DNA from: Nitrospira sp.
GTDB lineage: Bacteria > Nitrospirota > Nitrospiria > Nitrospirales > Nitrospiraceae
Assembly: GCA_016788465.1 (NCBI GenBank)
Contig: JAEURV010000204.1
Span: forward strand, 1 to 38,322
DNA length: 38,322 bases
Direction: 5' to 3'
The notes under the pieces were generated by a model that worked only from the letters and a program-made list of their open reading frames with translations, made no database searches and had not been told where the DNA came from. Positions 16,577 through 26,159 of the stretch are shown here, piece after piece; position 1 is the first letter of the stretch; every line of letters begins with the position of its first letter. The translations under genes and the position numbers were made by a program.

Positions 16577-17101
16577 GAATATCCTCCTTGGCGATAAACG
16601 CTCGCCTATTTCACTCAATAGCAGAGAGCAGTCTTCATTATACACAAATCATTCTTGGGAGTTGCATCCTTCGGCCATCATTGACTTCCAGAAATAAGTA
16701 CACCTTTGGGAAAGTCAAGATCGAGGAAGTGCCTGAAAGTACGAGACAAAGTTGACCGGTTCCGGATGTTCCTGTTAGAAAGTTCTCATGCAGGCAGCAC
16801 CGAGGGGTCTCACCTACTTCCGGTTGGCTTAGCGTCCGGTTGAGTGGGATGATTCACGGGAAATGGATGGGGCTATCAGCGGCCCGGATTATAGTCTGGT
16901 GCAGGTTGATACATCTCTGATTAGGTAACTAAGTCTTTCCCCCTCTCGCACCGCGTCAATCGGGGAGTGGTCAAACTGAGTGAAGTTGCACTTGGCAGAG
17001 CTTCCGGAGTGAGGCTGTACCAAAAGTATGTGAGGACATGCAGGTGTGGCTTCGGGTAAAGCCATTAAACCAAAAAAACCGAGGGATATGACGGAAATTG
17101 T
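16577..17101. other. long intergenic region ahead of squalene synthase
   Basis: I see no gene in these 525 bp. The left part must hold the htpX promoter. On the forward strand TTGACC and TAGAAA, 18 bp apart (about 16753-16782), form a possible promoter, which would leave an untranslated leader of roughly 300 nt. CCGGTT occurs three times. I found no known riboswitch or small-RNA signature. Confidence 0.4.
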
Positions 17102-18160
17102 ATGACGCAGTCTGTTTCGGCCGACACCTCATCGGACAAAAGTTCCCTGCTTCGAGACCTTCTCAAGCGGGTCTCACGCCTGTTTTACACGACATTAGTG
17201 GTGGTGCCTGCAAATGTGCGTGATCAGGTGGGGCTCGCCTATCTCTTTGCGCGGGCTGCCGATACCATTGCCGATACCGAACTCATCGATAGACCACGTC
17301 GACTTGGTTTTCTTCACCGCCTCAGGGAGCAATTTGTCAGCGAGCATCTTGACTGGGAGCAGATTCGGTCTATTCAACAGGCTGTTGGGTCGGTGCAACA
17401 AGATTCAGCGGAACGAATTTTGTTGGAACGGTTGGATGAGTGTTTCCAGCTATTTCTGGCTTGCTCATTGGACGACCAGCATCGGATTCGGCGAGTGATC
17501 GTCACGCTGACGCAGGGAATGGAGATGGATCTCAATACGCTTTCCGGTGCCGCTTCTGGGGAACTGACTGCGCTCAAGACCGTTGATGATCTAGACCGCT
17601 ACACCTACTCGGTGGCCGGTTGTGTCGGTGAATTCTGGACGACGCTGATGTGCGCCCATCGCAAGGCCCTTGCGGATTGGGATGTGCAACCGATGTCTGA
17701 TCGAGGGGTGCGGTTCGGAAAGGGGCTGCAGCTGACGAACATCGTCAAGGATATTGCCCACGATCTTCAGAAGGGGCGATGCTACATTCCTGAAACCATG
17801 CTGACTGAAGTCGGGTTAAAGCCCTGTGATCTATTGGATCAGAACAATCTCCCTCGGTTTCGACCTGTACTAAACAAGCTCGTTCGCCTAGCGGTTGACC
17901 ACTTGGACCAAGGCTGGGCCTATACCATGACGATCCCACGCCATGAAACGCGGTTGCGGCTAGCCTGTATGTGGCCGATTCTCTCTGCTGGAGAATCCCT
18001 CAAGCTCGTCATGAATTCCCCGGATCTTTTGAACCCCACGGTGAAGGTGAAAATCCCTCGTAGTAAGGTGTACCAGATCATGGCCATGACAACGGGTACG
18101 GGGGCATGCGGATATGCAGGGACTGCCTACTGGGGGTATCTGCGCAAACAGATCGTGTGA
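17102..18160 (+). CDS. squalene synthase (farnesyl-diphosphate farnesyltransferase)
   Basis: This 352-residue all-helical prenyltransferase joins two farnesyl diphosphates. The first aspartate motif is DTIAD (Asp54 and Asp58). The second is NIVKDIAHDLQKGRCYIP (Asp217 and Asp221), with the downstream block GRCYIP characteristic of squalene rather than phytoene synthase. LFYTTLVVVP opens the fold, and the final 40 residues hold a hydrophobic stretch that may bind the membrane. The product would feed hopanoid or sterol-like lipids. No other hopanoid gene is in the window, so it is unlinked here. Phytoene synthase is the main alternative. Confidence 0.88.
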   Translation: MTQSVSADTSSDKSSLLRDLLKRVSRLFYTTLVVVPANVRDQVGLAYLFARAADTIADTELIDRPRRLGFLHRLREQFVSEHLDWEQIRSIQQAVGSVQQDSAERILLERLDECFQLFLACSLDDQHRIRRVIVTLTQGMEMDLNTLSGAASGELTALKTVDDLDRYTYSVAGCVGEFWTTLMCAHRKALADWDVQPMSDRGVRFGKGLQLTNIVKDIAHDLQKGRCYIPETMLTEVGLKPCDLLDQNNLPRFRPVLNKLVRLAVDHLDQGWAYTMTIPRHETRLRLACMWPILSAGESLKLVMNSPDLLNPTVKVKIPRSKVYQIMAMTTGTGACGYAGTAYWGYLRKQIV

Positions 18161-18289
18161 GTTCTTGTCCGGGCGGTTTTAGAGTTTCACTAGGCTGCGC
18201 GATTGATCGAGCACCCTTACCATCCAGCCCTTGAGTAATTCCCCTGTGCGGTCAGCGAGCAGCGACGGTTGACTGCAACACCTCGTTGA

Positions 18290-18586
18290 CTACTTCTTTT
18301 GCGGCTCCAACAGTTTGTCACCCTTCTTGAAGACGGCGTAGATTGCCTGTGAGGGACAGGCGTCCAGACAGAGTCTGCAGCTTTCGAGGCAGCGTGACGG
18401 ATCGAATTTATAGGGAGGAGTCGAGAGCCAGGCGCTTGTCGGGCAAATCGGGACACAGACGGCCTGGTGGGTGCAACGGTCCGGATGACGGACGAGATGA
18501 TCACGAATAACCAACATGGGCTTCACTCCTTCAAAGAGACCTTGCGAGAAGATCTCAAACATATTCTTGTTGGGTAGACTACTCAT
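18290..18586 (-). CDS. 4Fe-4S ferredoxin-like protein with an incomplete first cluster motif
   Basis: I choose ATG 18586 because it overlaps the upstream stop as ATGA and has AAGGA six bases before it; this gives 98 residues. The Cys pattern is unusual. The first motif has only three Cys (38, 44, 48) with spacing x5 and x3. The second has four (66, 70, 73, 77) with x3, x2 and x3. A normal two-cluster ferredoxin has CxxCxxCxxxCP twice. This suggests a 3Fe-4S or otherwise altered cluster beside a 4Fe-4S one. It is last in a four-gene leftward run with another iron-sulfur protein, so it likely carries electrons for a common process. Confidence 0.82.
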   Translation of the reverse strand: MSSLPNKNMFEIFSQGLFEGVKPMLVIRDHLVRHPDRCTHQAVCVPICPTSAWLSTPPYKFDPSRCLESCRLCLDACPSQAIYAVFKKGDKLLEPQKK

Positions 18587-18996
18587 GCCCATTCCTTGAC
18601 GAGTGCTCGAAGCCGATCTTTCAGCTCGGGAATCTGTTCAACATTATTGTGAATGGCACCGATAATTTTTTCGAGCCTGGCGCTTCGTAGGGCTTCTTTA
18701 TCTTTCTTGACCAACCGATCATATTCTCCATATGCGATCTGGTGTGCTGGTTCCAGATGGGTACGTGCATCAATGAGGGCTTGCCCAATGGCCCATGGCT
18801 CAGGTGTGACCGGAGGGACGATTATGAAGGATGCGTCGACAAAGACCACGACTGCTGCCCCGGGTTTGCCAGTCAACGGAACAACGGCTTGGATTGTCTT
18901 TCCTGCGCACTCATTCCAGTCCAAGATCAAACCAGGAAACCGTTGAGCAAAGGCCACCTTTTCCATGTTGGCCTTCCATTTGTCTTCGGTTGGCAT
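18583..18996 (-). CDS. uncharacterised soluble protein in an iron-sulfur operon
   Basis: This 137-residue protein is not recognised. An N-terminal alpha/beta half holds strands such as AAVVVFVDASFIIVPP followed by helices; the C-terminal half is helical and charged (YDRLVKKDKEALRSARLEKI). There is one Cys and no membrane segment. Its stop overlaps the ferredoxin start by 4 bp and it begins 17 bp after the 2Fe-2S gene, so all are one transcript. Tight coupling to the ferredoxin suggests the two proteins act together, perhaps as a carrier or assembly partner. Confidence 0.72.
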   Translation of the reverse strand: MPTEDKWKANMEKVAFAQRFPGLILDWNECAGKTIQAVVPLTGKPGAAVVVFVDASFIIVPPVTPEPWAIGQALIDARTHLEPAHQIAYGEYDRLVKKDKEALRSARLEKIIGAIHNNVEQIPELKDRLRALVKEWA

Positions 18997-19013
18997 AGAG
19001 ATGAACGGCCCTT

Positions 19014-19367
19014 CTACGGTTGCTTGAGCGGAATGAGTCGTTCAGGCGCCGGATGGTCCGGCATGAGCAAGCGAGTCACGATTTCGCCTCTTAGGACATG
19101 GCGTTCCATGATCTCAGTCACATCAGCTTCGGTTCCGACCCAATACCAGACGCCTTCAGGATAAATCACCACGCTGGGGCCGAGTTCACAATGGTCCAGA
19201 CACCCCGCCTTGTTGGCTCGGACGAGACCTTTTAGATTGAGTCGCTTGGCTTCGCTCTTGAAGTGGGCATGAAGTTTTTCAGAGCCTACATTCGCACAGC
19301 AGCCGCGAGGATCATCCTTTTGGCGCTGGTTGGTACAAACGAAAATATGTCTTTGAAATGGTGGCAT
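19014..19367 (-). CDS. thioredoxin-like 2Fe-2S ferredoxin
   Basis: This 117-residue protein has the layout of the thioredoxin-fold 2Fe-2S ferredoxins. The four cluster ligands are probably Cys11 (FVCTNQR), one of Cys23/Cys24 (RGCC), Cys56 and Cys60 (KAGCLDHCELGPSVVIYP). The segment VVIYPEGVWYWVGT follows, as in the family. It is a one-electron carrier, often found with hydrogenases, formate or NADH-linked enzymes; none of these is in the window. The neighbours on the same strand are an unknown gene 11 bp upstream and another 17 bp downstream, leading to a 4Fe-4S protein. Confidence 0.9.
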   Translation of the reverse strand: MPPFQRHIFVCTNQRQKDDPRGCCANVGSEKLHAHFKSEAKRLNLKGLVRANKAGCLDHCELGPSVVIYPEGVWYWVGTEADVTEIMERHVLRGEIVTRLLMPDHPAPERLIPLKQP

Positions 19368-19378
19368 AGACGGAGTCG

Positions 19379-19762
19379 TTAGACTGGCATGGTCAAGGTA
19401 TTGAGTCGTTCCATCAAGAGCGTGACGTCGCGGTTATTGAGCAAGTGGGATGTCTGGTGCGGTACATTCAGAATCGCCATAATTTCATGTAATCGTAACG
19501 AGGCTCGTCGGAACTCGTCAGATTTGGATAGTTCGGAGGTGAACCCAGATCGCAACTTATCAAACTCGGCGAGGATATCGCGGAAGTCTCGTTGAAGTTG
19601 TTTATGCAACGAACAGGATGTGCAGTACCACTTGGGGTTCTGATCCGACGAGGGCGATAAACGATCGTAGGGGCGACCAAAAAAATCTCTTCCTAGCGAC
19701 ACCTTTGTCAGAGGGCTGCCAGGGGATCCACAGGCCTGACAAGAGTGATTCCAGGAGTTCAT
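19379..19762 (-). CDS. uncharacterised protein with paired Cys motifs
   Basis: ATG 19762 has AAGGA seven bases before it and gives 127 residues; the frame is open back to 19957, into the ald start region. Two Cys pairs (CQAC near residue 7 and CTSC near 49) could bind zinc in a treble-clef style N-terminal knuckle. The rest is helical and charged, with a conserved-looking end, VTLLMERLNTLTMPV. No family was recognised. It is the first gene of the leftward iron-sulfur set and diverges from ald, so both promoters lie within 19762-19939. Confidence 0.7.
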   Translation of the reverse strand: MNSWNHSCQACGSPGSPLTKVSLGRDFFGRPYDRLSPSSDQNPKWYCTSCSLHKQLQRDFRDILAEFDKLRSGFTSELSKSDEFRRASLRLHEIMAILNVPHQTSHLLNNRDVTLLMERLNTLTMPV

Positions 19763-19938
19763 TGCTCTTTCCTTCATGACGCCAAGCGTGCATCTTACAA
19801 CAGGAGTTTCTGGACTGTCTATCGTCGGGAGGGACTCCAAGAACAGCGCCTGATCCCAGACTGTGGTGTAGACGTATGAGATATAATGGTCATAGTGGTG
19901 AATATCGCAGTGTTTAGCTGAGGGAAGGGGAAGCGAAT

Positions 19939-21042
19939 ATGGTGATTGGGGTTCCAAAAGAAATCAAAAATCATGAGTATCGTGTGAGCTTAACACCGGA
20001 TGGTGCTGCTATCTTGTGCCAGAAAGGACATGCGGTTTGTGTCGAAGCCTCAGCAGGTACGGGCAGCGGGTTTGGCGATGATGAATATCGCAAGGCTGGT
20101 GCCACGATCGCCAATTCAAAAGTTGAGTTGTTCGAGCAAGCAGAGCTAATTCTGAAGGTCAAGGAGCCGATGGTTCAGGAATGTGCGCTCTTTCGCCCCG
20201 GTCACATCTTGTTTACCTACTTGCATCTTGCTGCCGTTCCGGATGTGACGAAAGAACTTCTTGGTCGCAAGGTTACGGCGATTGCCTACGAGACGACAGA
20301 AGCCAAGGATGGGAGTCTTCCCATGCTCAAGCCGATGAGTGAGATCGCGGGTCGGATGTCGATTCAGATTGGCGCCCAATACCTTGAGAAAATCCATGGG
20401 GGGCGCGGAGTGCTATTGGGGGGAGTCCCCGGAGTGGAACCGGGTCGGGTGGTGGTGTTAGGAGCTGGAGTCGTCGGAGCGGCAGCGGTTCGTATGGCTG
20501 TGGGGTTAGGAGCGCAGGTCACGGTCATCAATCTGGATATCGATCGGTTACGTGTCCTTGATGATCAGTATCACGGACGCATCGTCACGCGTGCGGCAAG
20601 TTCTCCTATCATCGAAGAAGCCGTCTGTTCCGCGGATTTGGTGATTGGTGCTGTGCTTGTTCCAGGAGCCAAGGCACCCAAGTTAGTGTCGCGTGCGATG
20701 GTCTCCCGGATGCACTCCGGCTCCGTCATCGTCGATGTCTCCGTGGATCAGGGCGGTTGTGTTGAGACAACCAGGCCAACGACTCATTCTGATCCCGTGT
20801 ACCAAGTGGATGGGGTGATTCATTATTGCGTAGCCAATATGCCTGGAATCGTTCCTCGCACATCTACCTATGCGCTTACCAATGCAACCATGCCGTATCT
20901 AATTCGCCTTGTCTCTGAGGGCGTAGAACGAGCAATTCGCTCCGATCCTGGTTTGGCGAAGGGCGTCAACTTGAAAGAGGGGAAAGTCACGCATGCTGGG
21001 GTGGCGGAATCACATGGGTTGCCTTTTACCCCTCTCTTGTAA
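19939..21042 (+). CDS. ald: alanine dehydrogenase
   Basis: At 367 residues it matches the family's length. It interconverts L-alanine and pyruvate plus ammonium with NAD(H). The substrate and catalytic residues are in the expected places: Arg15, Lys75, His96 and Asp270 (VDVSVDQGG). The nucleotide-binding Rossmann motif is [13 protein letters not shown] (171-183). The start ATG 19939 follows AGGGGAAG. In an ammonia-oxidising or nitrite-oxidising lifestyle it could link nitrogen and carbon pools, but this is inference. tRNA-Pro follows 36 bp downstream and may lie on its own promoter. Confidence 0.97.
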   Translation: MVIGVPKEIKNHEYRVSLTPDGAAILCQKGHAVCVEASAGTGSGFGDDEYRKAGATIANSKVELFEQAELILKVKEPMVQECALFRPGHILFTYLHLAAVPDVTKELLGRKVTAIAYETTEAKDGSLPMLKPMSEIAGRMSIQIGAQYLEKIHGGRGVLLGGVPGVEPGRVVVLGAGVVGAAAVRMAVGLGAQVTVINLDIDRLRVLDDQYHGRIVTRAASSPIIEEAVCSADLVIGAVLVPGAKAPKLVSRAMVSRMHSGSVIVDVSVDQGGCVETTRPTTHSDPVYQVDGVIHYCVANMPGIVPRTSTYALTNATMPYLIRLVSEGVERAIRSDPGLAKGVNLKEGKVTHAGVAESHGLPFTPLL

Positions 21043-21077
21043 GACAATCACACCTTCGGTTGAGCGCTTGGTCTTGT

Positions 21078-21649
<572 letters not shown>

Positions 21650-21946
21650 ATGAATCAACCCACGGATGAATTGCCGGTGCGGGCTCGTATGGTTGTGCAT
21701 GGTCATGTCCAGCGCGTCGGGTTTCGTGCATTTTCAGCACGAGTGGCCTCAGATCTCCGGCTATTCGGCGGCGTGCGTAATCTTCCCGATGGCCGAGTCG
21801 AACTTGAGGTAGAGGGCGAGAGGTCTGTGATCGAAGCGCTTGAACATCGGCTGAGGATTGGTCCTCCTGCCGCGCGAGTGACAAAGGTTGAGACGGAGTG
21901 GGGTACGGCGACTGGGCGATATTCTGCATTTGAAATTTGGTATTAG
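21650..21946 (+). CDS. acyP: acylphosphatase
   Basis: This 98-residue protein carries the family signature GHVQRVGFRAF, with catalytic Arg26, and NLPDG with Asn44. It hydrolyses acyl phosphates such as 1,3-bisphosphoglycerate or carbamoyl phosphate. ATG 21650 follows GGAGG. The end WGTATGRYSAFEIWY fits the last strand. The sigma factor starts 16 bp downstream on the same strand and they probably share a transcript. Cellular targets are unknown. Confidence 0.95.
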   Translation: MNQPTDELPVRARMVVHGHVQRVGFRAFSARVASDLRLFGGVRNLPDGRVELEVEGERSVIEALEHRLRIGPPAARVTKVETEWGTATGRYSAFEIWY

Positions 21947-21962
21947 GTCTGGCTGAGGAACC

Positions 21963-22916
21963 ATGAGTCGGCAATACAACGAGGAATCTGAAGCGAGCGA
22001 GGCGCGAAGACATCTGGATGATGAGATGGGGGCCTCCGACTCGGGGAGTGTTCCCGAGGAGAGTGAGCGTGAAACCGGTCGAGCCGAGGGCCTGGATACG
22101 CTCAAGAGCTATTTACGTGAGGTTCGTCGATCAACATTGCTGACGTTTAAGGAAGAGCAGCAACTTGGGAAACGCGTCATGGCCGGCGACGAACGGGCTC
22201 GCCAACAGATGATTGAATCAAACCTGCGGCTGGTCATCAGCATCGGCAAGCGGTATATGCATCGTGGATTTCCTTTTTCCGATATCGTGGAGGAAGGAAA
22301 CCTTGGGTTGATAAAGGCCGTCGAAAAGTTCAACTACAAGCGCGGGTTTCGGTTCAGCACTTACGCATCTTGGTGGATCAGGCAGTACATCGAACGAGCG
22401 ATCATCAATCAGGGGAAACTGGTTCGACTGCCTGTTCATGTGGTGGAACGGTTGAATCGGTATTTGAATCGCACGGAGCAATTGGTTCAGGCACTCGGGC
22501 GTGAGCCGAGAGCGGCAGAGGTGGCAATCAAGATGAAGACTTCAGAAGAGGAAGTCTTGGACCTGAAGCAGTTGGTGCGTACCACCTGTTCACTCGACAG
22601 TCCGCTCAGCGATCGTACGGATACATTTCTTCGTGATGTGATCGAAGATCCGATGGGGCTGTCCCCAGACGAAACCGCTGATGGGGTTCGGCGCCGAGCG
22701 GAACTCATGGCCTGGGTGAGGGAGTTGCCAGAAAAAGAGCAAACTGTTATTGTGTCGCGGTTCGGGCTTGATGGAGGGGAAGCGAAGACGTTGGAAGAGA
22801 TTGGACGGACCATGGGGTTGACCCGAGAGCGTGTTCGTCAGATCGAAATGGCTGCGCTCGCTCGTCTTCGTCACACCATTGAGCGAAAAACCATGACACA
22901 GGCAGATCTGCTCTAG
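21963..22916 (+). CDS. sigma-70 family RNA polymerase sigma factor (RpoD/RpoS-like)
   Basis: The protein has 317 residues. A variable acidic N-terminus (1-45) is followed by region 1.2 ([24 protein letters not shown]). Region 2 holds [16 protein letters not shown] and [17 protein letters not shown], which read the -10 box. Region 3 follows, with the linker [20 protein letters not shown]. Region 4 ends with [28 protein letters not shown], the -35 helix-turn-helix. It lacks the large non-conserved domain of RpoD, so it looks like a group 2 (RpoS-type) alternative factor. It is co-directional with acyP and apt. A primary sigma factor is less likely from its length. Confidence 0.93.
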   Translation: MSRQYNEESEASEARRHLDDEMGASDSGSVPEESERETGRAEGLDTLKSYLREVRRSTLLTFKEEQQLGKRVMAGDERARQQMIESNLRLVISIGKRYMHRGFPFSDIVEEGNLGLIKAVEKFNYKRGFRFSTYASWWIRQYIERAIINQGKLVRLPVHVVERLNRYLNRTEQLVQALGREPRAAEVAIKMKTSEEEVLDLKQLVRTTCSLDSPLSDRTDTFLRDVIEDPMGLSPDETADGVRRRAELMAWVRELPEKEQTVIVSRFGLDGGEAKTLEEIGRTMGLTRERVRQIEMAALARLRHTIERKTMTQADLL

Positions 22917-22921
22917 ATCCC

Positions 22922-23446
22922 GTGACCACTGTCAATTATCAAGCGCTTATCCGCGAAGTACCGGACTTTCCTAAGCCCGGTATTCTCTTCTATGACATCA
23001 CGACATTATTGAAGCATCCATCGGCTGTTCGAAGTCTGTCCGATGAATTGACGGTCCGGTACCAAGGGCGAGGAGTTCAGAAAGTTGTCGGCATAGAGTC
23101 TCGCGGATTTATATTCGGCGGCATTCTTGCTGCGAGGCTTGGAGCGGGATTCGTCCCTGTTCGCAAACCGGGTAAACTTCCTGCTGATTGCTATGAGGTC
23201 AAGTACAGTCTCGAGTATGGCAACAACAGCCTTGCAGTGCACCGCGATGCGATCGAAATGGGCGAACAGGTGTTGATCGTTGATGATCTCCTTGCAACCG
23301 GGGGGACGGCGGAAGCGACGGTGAGTCTCGTCCGGCAACTCGGGGGAACTATTGTTGGACTGGATTTTTTGGTTGAGCTGAAGGGTCTGAATGGACGTGA
23401 AAAGCTCAGTGGGTACGACGTTCATTCAACCATTATCTATCCTTGA
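22922..23446 (+). CDS. apt: adenine phosphoribosyltransferase
   Basis: At 174 residues it has the family's length. It makes AMP from adenine and PRPP. The PRPP loop is [16 protein letters not shown], near residue 120, and the opening [16 protein letters not shown] and [14 protein letters not shown] are typical of Apt. It starts at GTG 22922, five bases after the sigma factor stop, with no good ribosome site, so coupling to the upstream gene is likely. The end [19 protein letters not shown] matches the C-terminus of the family. Confidence 0.96.
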   Translation: MTTVNYQALIREVPDFPKPGILFYDITTLLKHPSAVRSLSDELTVRYQGRGVQKVVGIESRGFIFGGILAARLGAGFVPVRKPGKLPADCYEVKYSLEYGNNSLAVHRDAIEMGEQVLIVDDLLATGGTAEATVSLVRQLGGTIVGLDFLVELKGLNGREKLSGYDVHSTIIYP

Positions 23447-23556
23447 TTGGGCCGTGACGACAGCTTCCAGCCGCTTGTTGTAATAGGAGCCTGAGCCATG
23501 AGAGAGCAACCCGGATTCAACTCTCTAAACCACCTAATTTCGGAGCATACATCACT

Positions 23557-24117
23557 ATGGTGACCAAGGGGCAGGTGAAAAAGAAGGGTGAGCTGAAACC
23601 GAAGTCGACCGAGCCAATCGCCAAGAAACTTCAACCGGTGTCCGCCGGTATGGTCGCGTCAGCTAAACCATCGGTCGAAGTCGATGAAGGGCCTGTGCGT
23701 CCTAAGGAAACCGCAAAAGAGCGAGAGGCGCGGGAACAACGACAGGAAGTGCTCCACAAGATGCTCCTGAGTAAGCGCCAAGAAATTATTAAGGAGATCG
23801 AAGAGAGTTTGGGGCAATCGTTGACCGAAGATCAACAGCGACGCCTGGAATCGGCACGCGATGTTGGAGATCAGGCGCTCATGGATCTTGAGCGCGAACT
23901 GGGCATTTCCTTAATGGAGATGCGCAATCGGCGGAGGCAGTCAATCGATGAAGCTCTGACACGTCTGCACGAGGGAACCTATGGAATTTGTGCGGAGTGT
24001 GGAATCGAAATCAGTGAGAAGCGGCTCCAGGCGGTTCCCTTTGCTAAACTGTGCGTCGAGTGCCAATCACGCGCCGAGTTGCTGGAGAAAATCGAACGGG
24101 AAGAGGAGCGAGACTAG
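23557..24117 (+). CDS. DksA/TraR-type zinc-finger protein
   Basis: This 186-residue protein opens with a basic, disordered tail (1-55). A coiled-coil follows (about 56-130) and the DksA/TraR zinc finger ends it: CAEC (145, 148) and CVEC (166, 169). The family binds the RNA polymerase secondary channel or acts in stress control. The segment GTYGICAECGIEISEKRL is characteristic. The coiled-coil tip of DksA normally has two acidic residues; here the tip falls within the RLESARDVGDQA segment, which has Asp102 and Asp105. It starts at ATG 23557 with GGAG rather far upstream. The long basic N-terminus is unusual. Confidence 0.9.
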   Translation: MVTKGQVKKKGELKPKSTEPIAKKLQPVSAGMVASAKPSVEVDEGPVRPKETAKEREAREQRQEVLHKMLLSKRQEIIKEIEESLGQSLTEDQQRRLESARDVGDQALMDLERELGISLMEMRNRRRQSIDEALTRLHEGTYGICAECGIEISEKRLQAVPFAKLCVECQSRAELLEKIEREEERD

Positions 24118-24165
24118 GCTCCTCATTCAGCCTCCGATAACATCCTGCCGTGCCCTCTTCTGCCT

Positions 24166-24864
24166 ATGAGTGGGCAGCTACACAAACGAGCCGTGGTGCT
24201 TGCCAGCGGTGGTCTTGATTCCACCGTGACGGCGGCTGTCGCCCGAGAAGACGGCTACGAGCTGTATCTGTTGACCCTTGCCTACCGACAGCGGCACGCC
24301 GTAGAGATTGAACGGGCGAAACAGGTGGCCTGCGCTCTGAAGGTGGAGCATCATTTGGTGGTGACCGTCGATTTGCAATCAATCGGAGGATCGGCGCTTA
24401 CCGGGGATTTCCCGGTTCCGAAAGGTCGACGAGACTCTGAACGCAGCGGAGATGTGCCGGTGACCTATGTGCCTGGCAGAAATTTAATTTTTCTCTCGAT
24501 TGCGGCTGCTCAGGCGGAGGCGGTAGGGGCTTCAGTGATCTATTTCGGTGCCAATGTGGTGGACTACTCGGGCTACCCTGATTGCCGTCCAGACTTCATC
24601 AAGGCTGTGGAGGAGACGTTACGACTTGGAAGCAAAGTGGGCATGATGGGAGGGCGATTTGAAATTCGGGCGCCTCTGTTGCAAATGTCCAAGGCCGAGA
24701 TTATACGGCTTGGCCTGGCTCTCCATGCTCCACTACATCTTACGCACAGCTGCTACGATCCCGCGGATGAACTGGCCTGTGGACGGTGCGACAGCTGTCT
24801 CATCCGACGGCGAGGGTTTTCCGAGGTGGGAGTTGTAGATCCCATTCCCTATGCGGTATCGTGA
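24166..24864 (+). CDS. queC: 7-cyano-7-deazaguanine synthase
   Basis: This 232-residue ATP-dependent ligase converts 7-carboxy-7-deazaguanine to preQ0 in queuosine synthesis. The PP-loop is ASGGLDST (13-20). The zinc site is formed by Cys196, Cys205, Cys208 and Cys211 (HSCYDP...CGRCDSC). The blocks YVPGRNLIFLS and VVDYSGYPDCRPDF are family hallmarks. No queD, queE or queF is nearby, so the pathway is scattered. The cytochrome gene follows 34 bp later. Confidence 0.96.
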   Translation: MSGQLHKRAVVLASGGLDSTVTAAVAREDGYELYLLTLAYRQRHAVEIERAKQVACALKVEHHLVVTVDLQSIGGSALTGDFPVPKGRRDSERSGDVPVTYVPGRNLIFLSIAAAQAEAVGASVIYFGANVVDYSGYPDCRPDFIKAVEETLRLGSKVGMMGGRFEIRAPLLQMSKAEIIRLGLALHAPLHLTHSCYDPADELACGRCDSCLIRRRGFSEVGVVDPIPYAVS

Positions 24865-24898
24865 GCATCCAGTTATTCTGATCAGGTGGAGAATCCTC

Positions 24899-25294
24899 AT
24901 GAAGCTGTCACAAATCGTGTTGCTGAGTTCAGTGGTATTGATATTCGGAGTCGCCCCGGCATGCAGTCAAGGTGGAGTTGAGCCGAAGGCACCGGGAGTC
25001 GCCTCTACTGCTCCCGTGGAGTTCCGCGAGGGAGAACAGAAATTCGCGGCACACTGTTCACGATGCCATGGAGTCGGTGGAGTGGGAACGAACCAAGGCC
25101 CCACGTTTTTACACAAAGTCTATGAACCGAATCATCACGGCGATGTAGCCTTTCAGCGGGCGGCAGCCAACGGGGTCAAGGCCCATCATTGGCAATTTGG
25201 CGATATGCCGAAGATCGATGCCGTCAAGCCTGAGGATGTCGACGATATTGTGAAATATATCCGTTGGCTGCAGAAACAAGCGGGTATTTTCTGA
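24899..25294 (+). CDS. exported monohaem cytochrome c
   Basis: ATG 24899 follows GGTGGAGAA and gives 131 residues. A signal peptide (VLLSSVVLIFGVAPAC) ends with a Cys that could be a weak lipobox. The haem motif is CSRCH (Cys53, Cys56, His57), and Met103 in FGDMP is the likely sixth ligand, as in class I cytochromes. The motif HHWQFGDMP and the end DIVKYIRWLQ are typical. It is a periplasmic electron carrier. It lies co-directional with queC and converges with the Sel1 gene. Which oxidoreductase it serves is unknown. Confidence 0.92.
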   Translation: MKLSQIVLLSSVVLIFGVAPACSQGGVEPKAPGVASTAPVEFREGEQKFAAHCSRCHGVGGVGTNQGPTFLHKVYEPNHHGDVAFQRAAANGVKAHHWQFGDMPKIDAVKPEDVDDIVKYIRWLQKQAGIF

Positions 25295-25341
25295 GGCCGC
25301 TAACAATTCGGGTCTGCGCAGGTTCTCTCACGGCCAAGTGA

Positions 25342-25944
25342 TTACCGCCGTGAAGGGGCCCACTTCTTGGCTCGCGCGTCGGCCTCAGCGATTTGTTCAG
25401 CCGTCATGTGTTTGGCTAAGGCGTTGCGGGACTCCGCTGCTCGTTTTTCACCATAAGCGGCAGAGAGGTTGTACCACATGTGGGCTTCAACCAGATTTTG
25501 TGGGACGCCCCGTCCTCGTTCATACATCATGCCGAGTTTCGCAAAAGCCAACGCGTTGCGCTGCTCGGCCGCTTTCTGAAACCAAAACAACGCCATTGGG
25601 TCGCTGAACGGCGCTCCCTGCCCTAAAGAGTAGAGCGTGCCAAGGTTTACCTGTGCGCCGGCATGGCCTTGGTCTGCGGCTTTTTTAAACCAATACTTTG
25701 CTTCCTGATAGTTTTGTGAAAGCCCTTGACCTTCACTGTAGTGGATGCCCAGCTGGTTTTGGGCATCGGGCTCCCCTCCTTGCGCGCGCTTCAGCAGCTC
25801 GCTCACCATTGGTCCATTCGGAGGTGATTGAGACGGGGGTGAGGATGAAGGTTGAGGAGGGGAGGTACAGCTTGATGTAACTGCACACAGCATGAGTAGC
25901 CCGATCAGGGGGGGCAACATGCGTTGGCTGGGCTGCAGTGACAT
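25342..25944 (-). CDS. Sel1-repeat lipoprotein
   Basis: From ATG 25944 the protein has 200 residues; GTG 25962 and ATG 25920 are alternatives. A hydrophobic leader (LIGLLMLCAVTSSC) ends in the lipobox-like TSSC, followed by a Pro/Ser-rich stalk. Then come three Sel1-like repeats, each with GA/DAQ..LG..Y..G.G and a paired helix ending in W(F/Y)xxAA. The end HMTAEQIAEADARAKKW is shared with its neighbour. Such repeats form a superhelix that binds proteins or glycans. A similar gene lies just to the right on the same strand. Confidence 0.9.
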   Translation of the reverse strand: MSLQPSQRMLPPLIGLLMLCAVTSSCTSPPQPSSSPPSQSPPNGPMVSELLKRAQGGEPDAQNQLGIHYSEGQGLSQNYQEAKYWFKKAADQGHAGAQVNLGTLYSLGQGAPFSDPMALFWFQKAAEQRNALAFAKLGMMYERGRGVPQNLVEAHMWYNLSAAYGEKRAAESRNALAKHMTAEQIAEADARAKKWAPSRR

Positions 25945-26159
25945 GTCTGATGTAGCGATCACTCTAGTCGTATCCTACTCAGCCTAAGGCTGGGAGTTCA
26001 AGGCTGCAACAGGCAGTAAGATGAGTGAAGAATGATGAGGGGAACTGCACCATTGAGGAAGTCTAGGTATCCTCAGGGCAGGTACGGTCACAGGGTTGAT
26101 GGGGGACACAGGCTGCCGTCGATCGGCAACAGAGAAGATTGACGAAACGGGCTTCTGCG

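Noticed and set aside
16753-17101. A possible riboswitch ahead of squalene synthase
   Set aside because: I compared the conserved cores of cobalamin, cyclic di-GMP and SAM riboswitches that I know and found none; the region is left as an unexplained leader.
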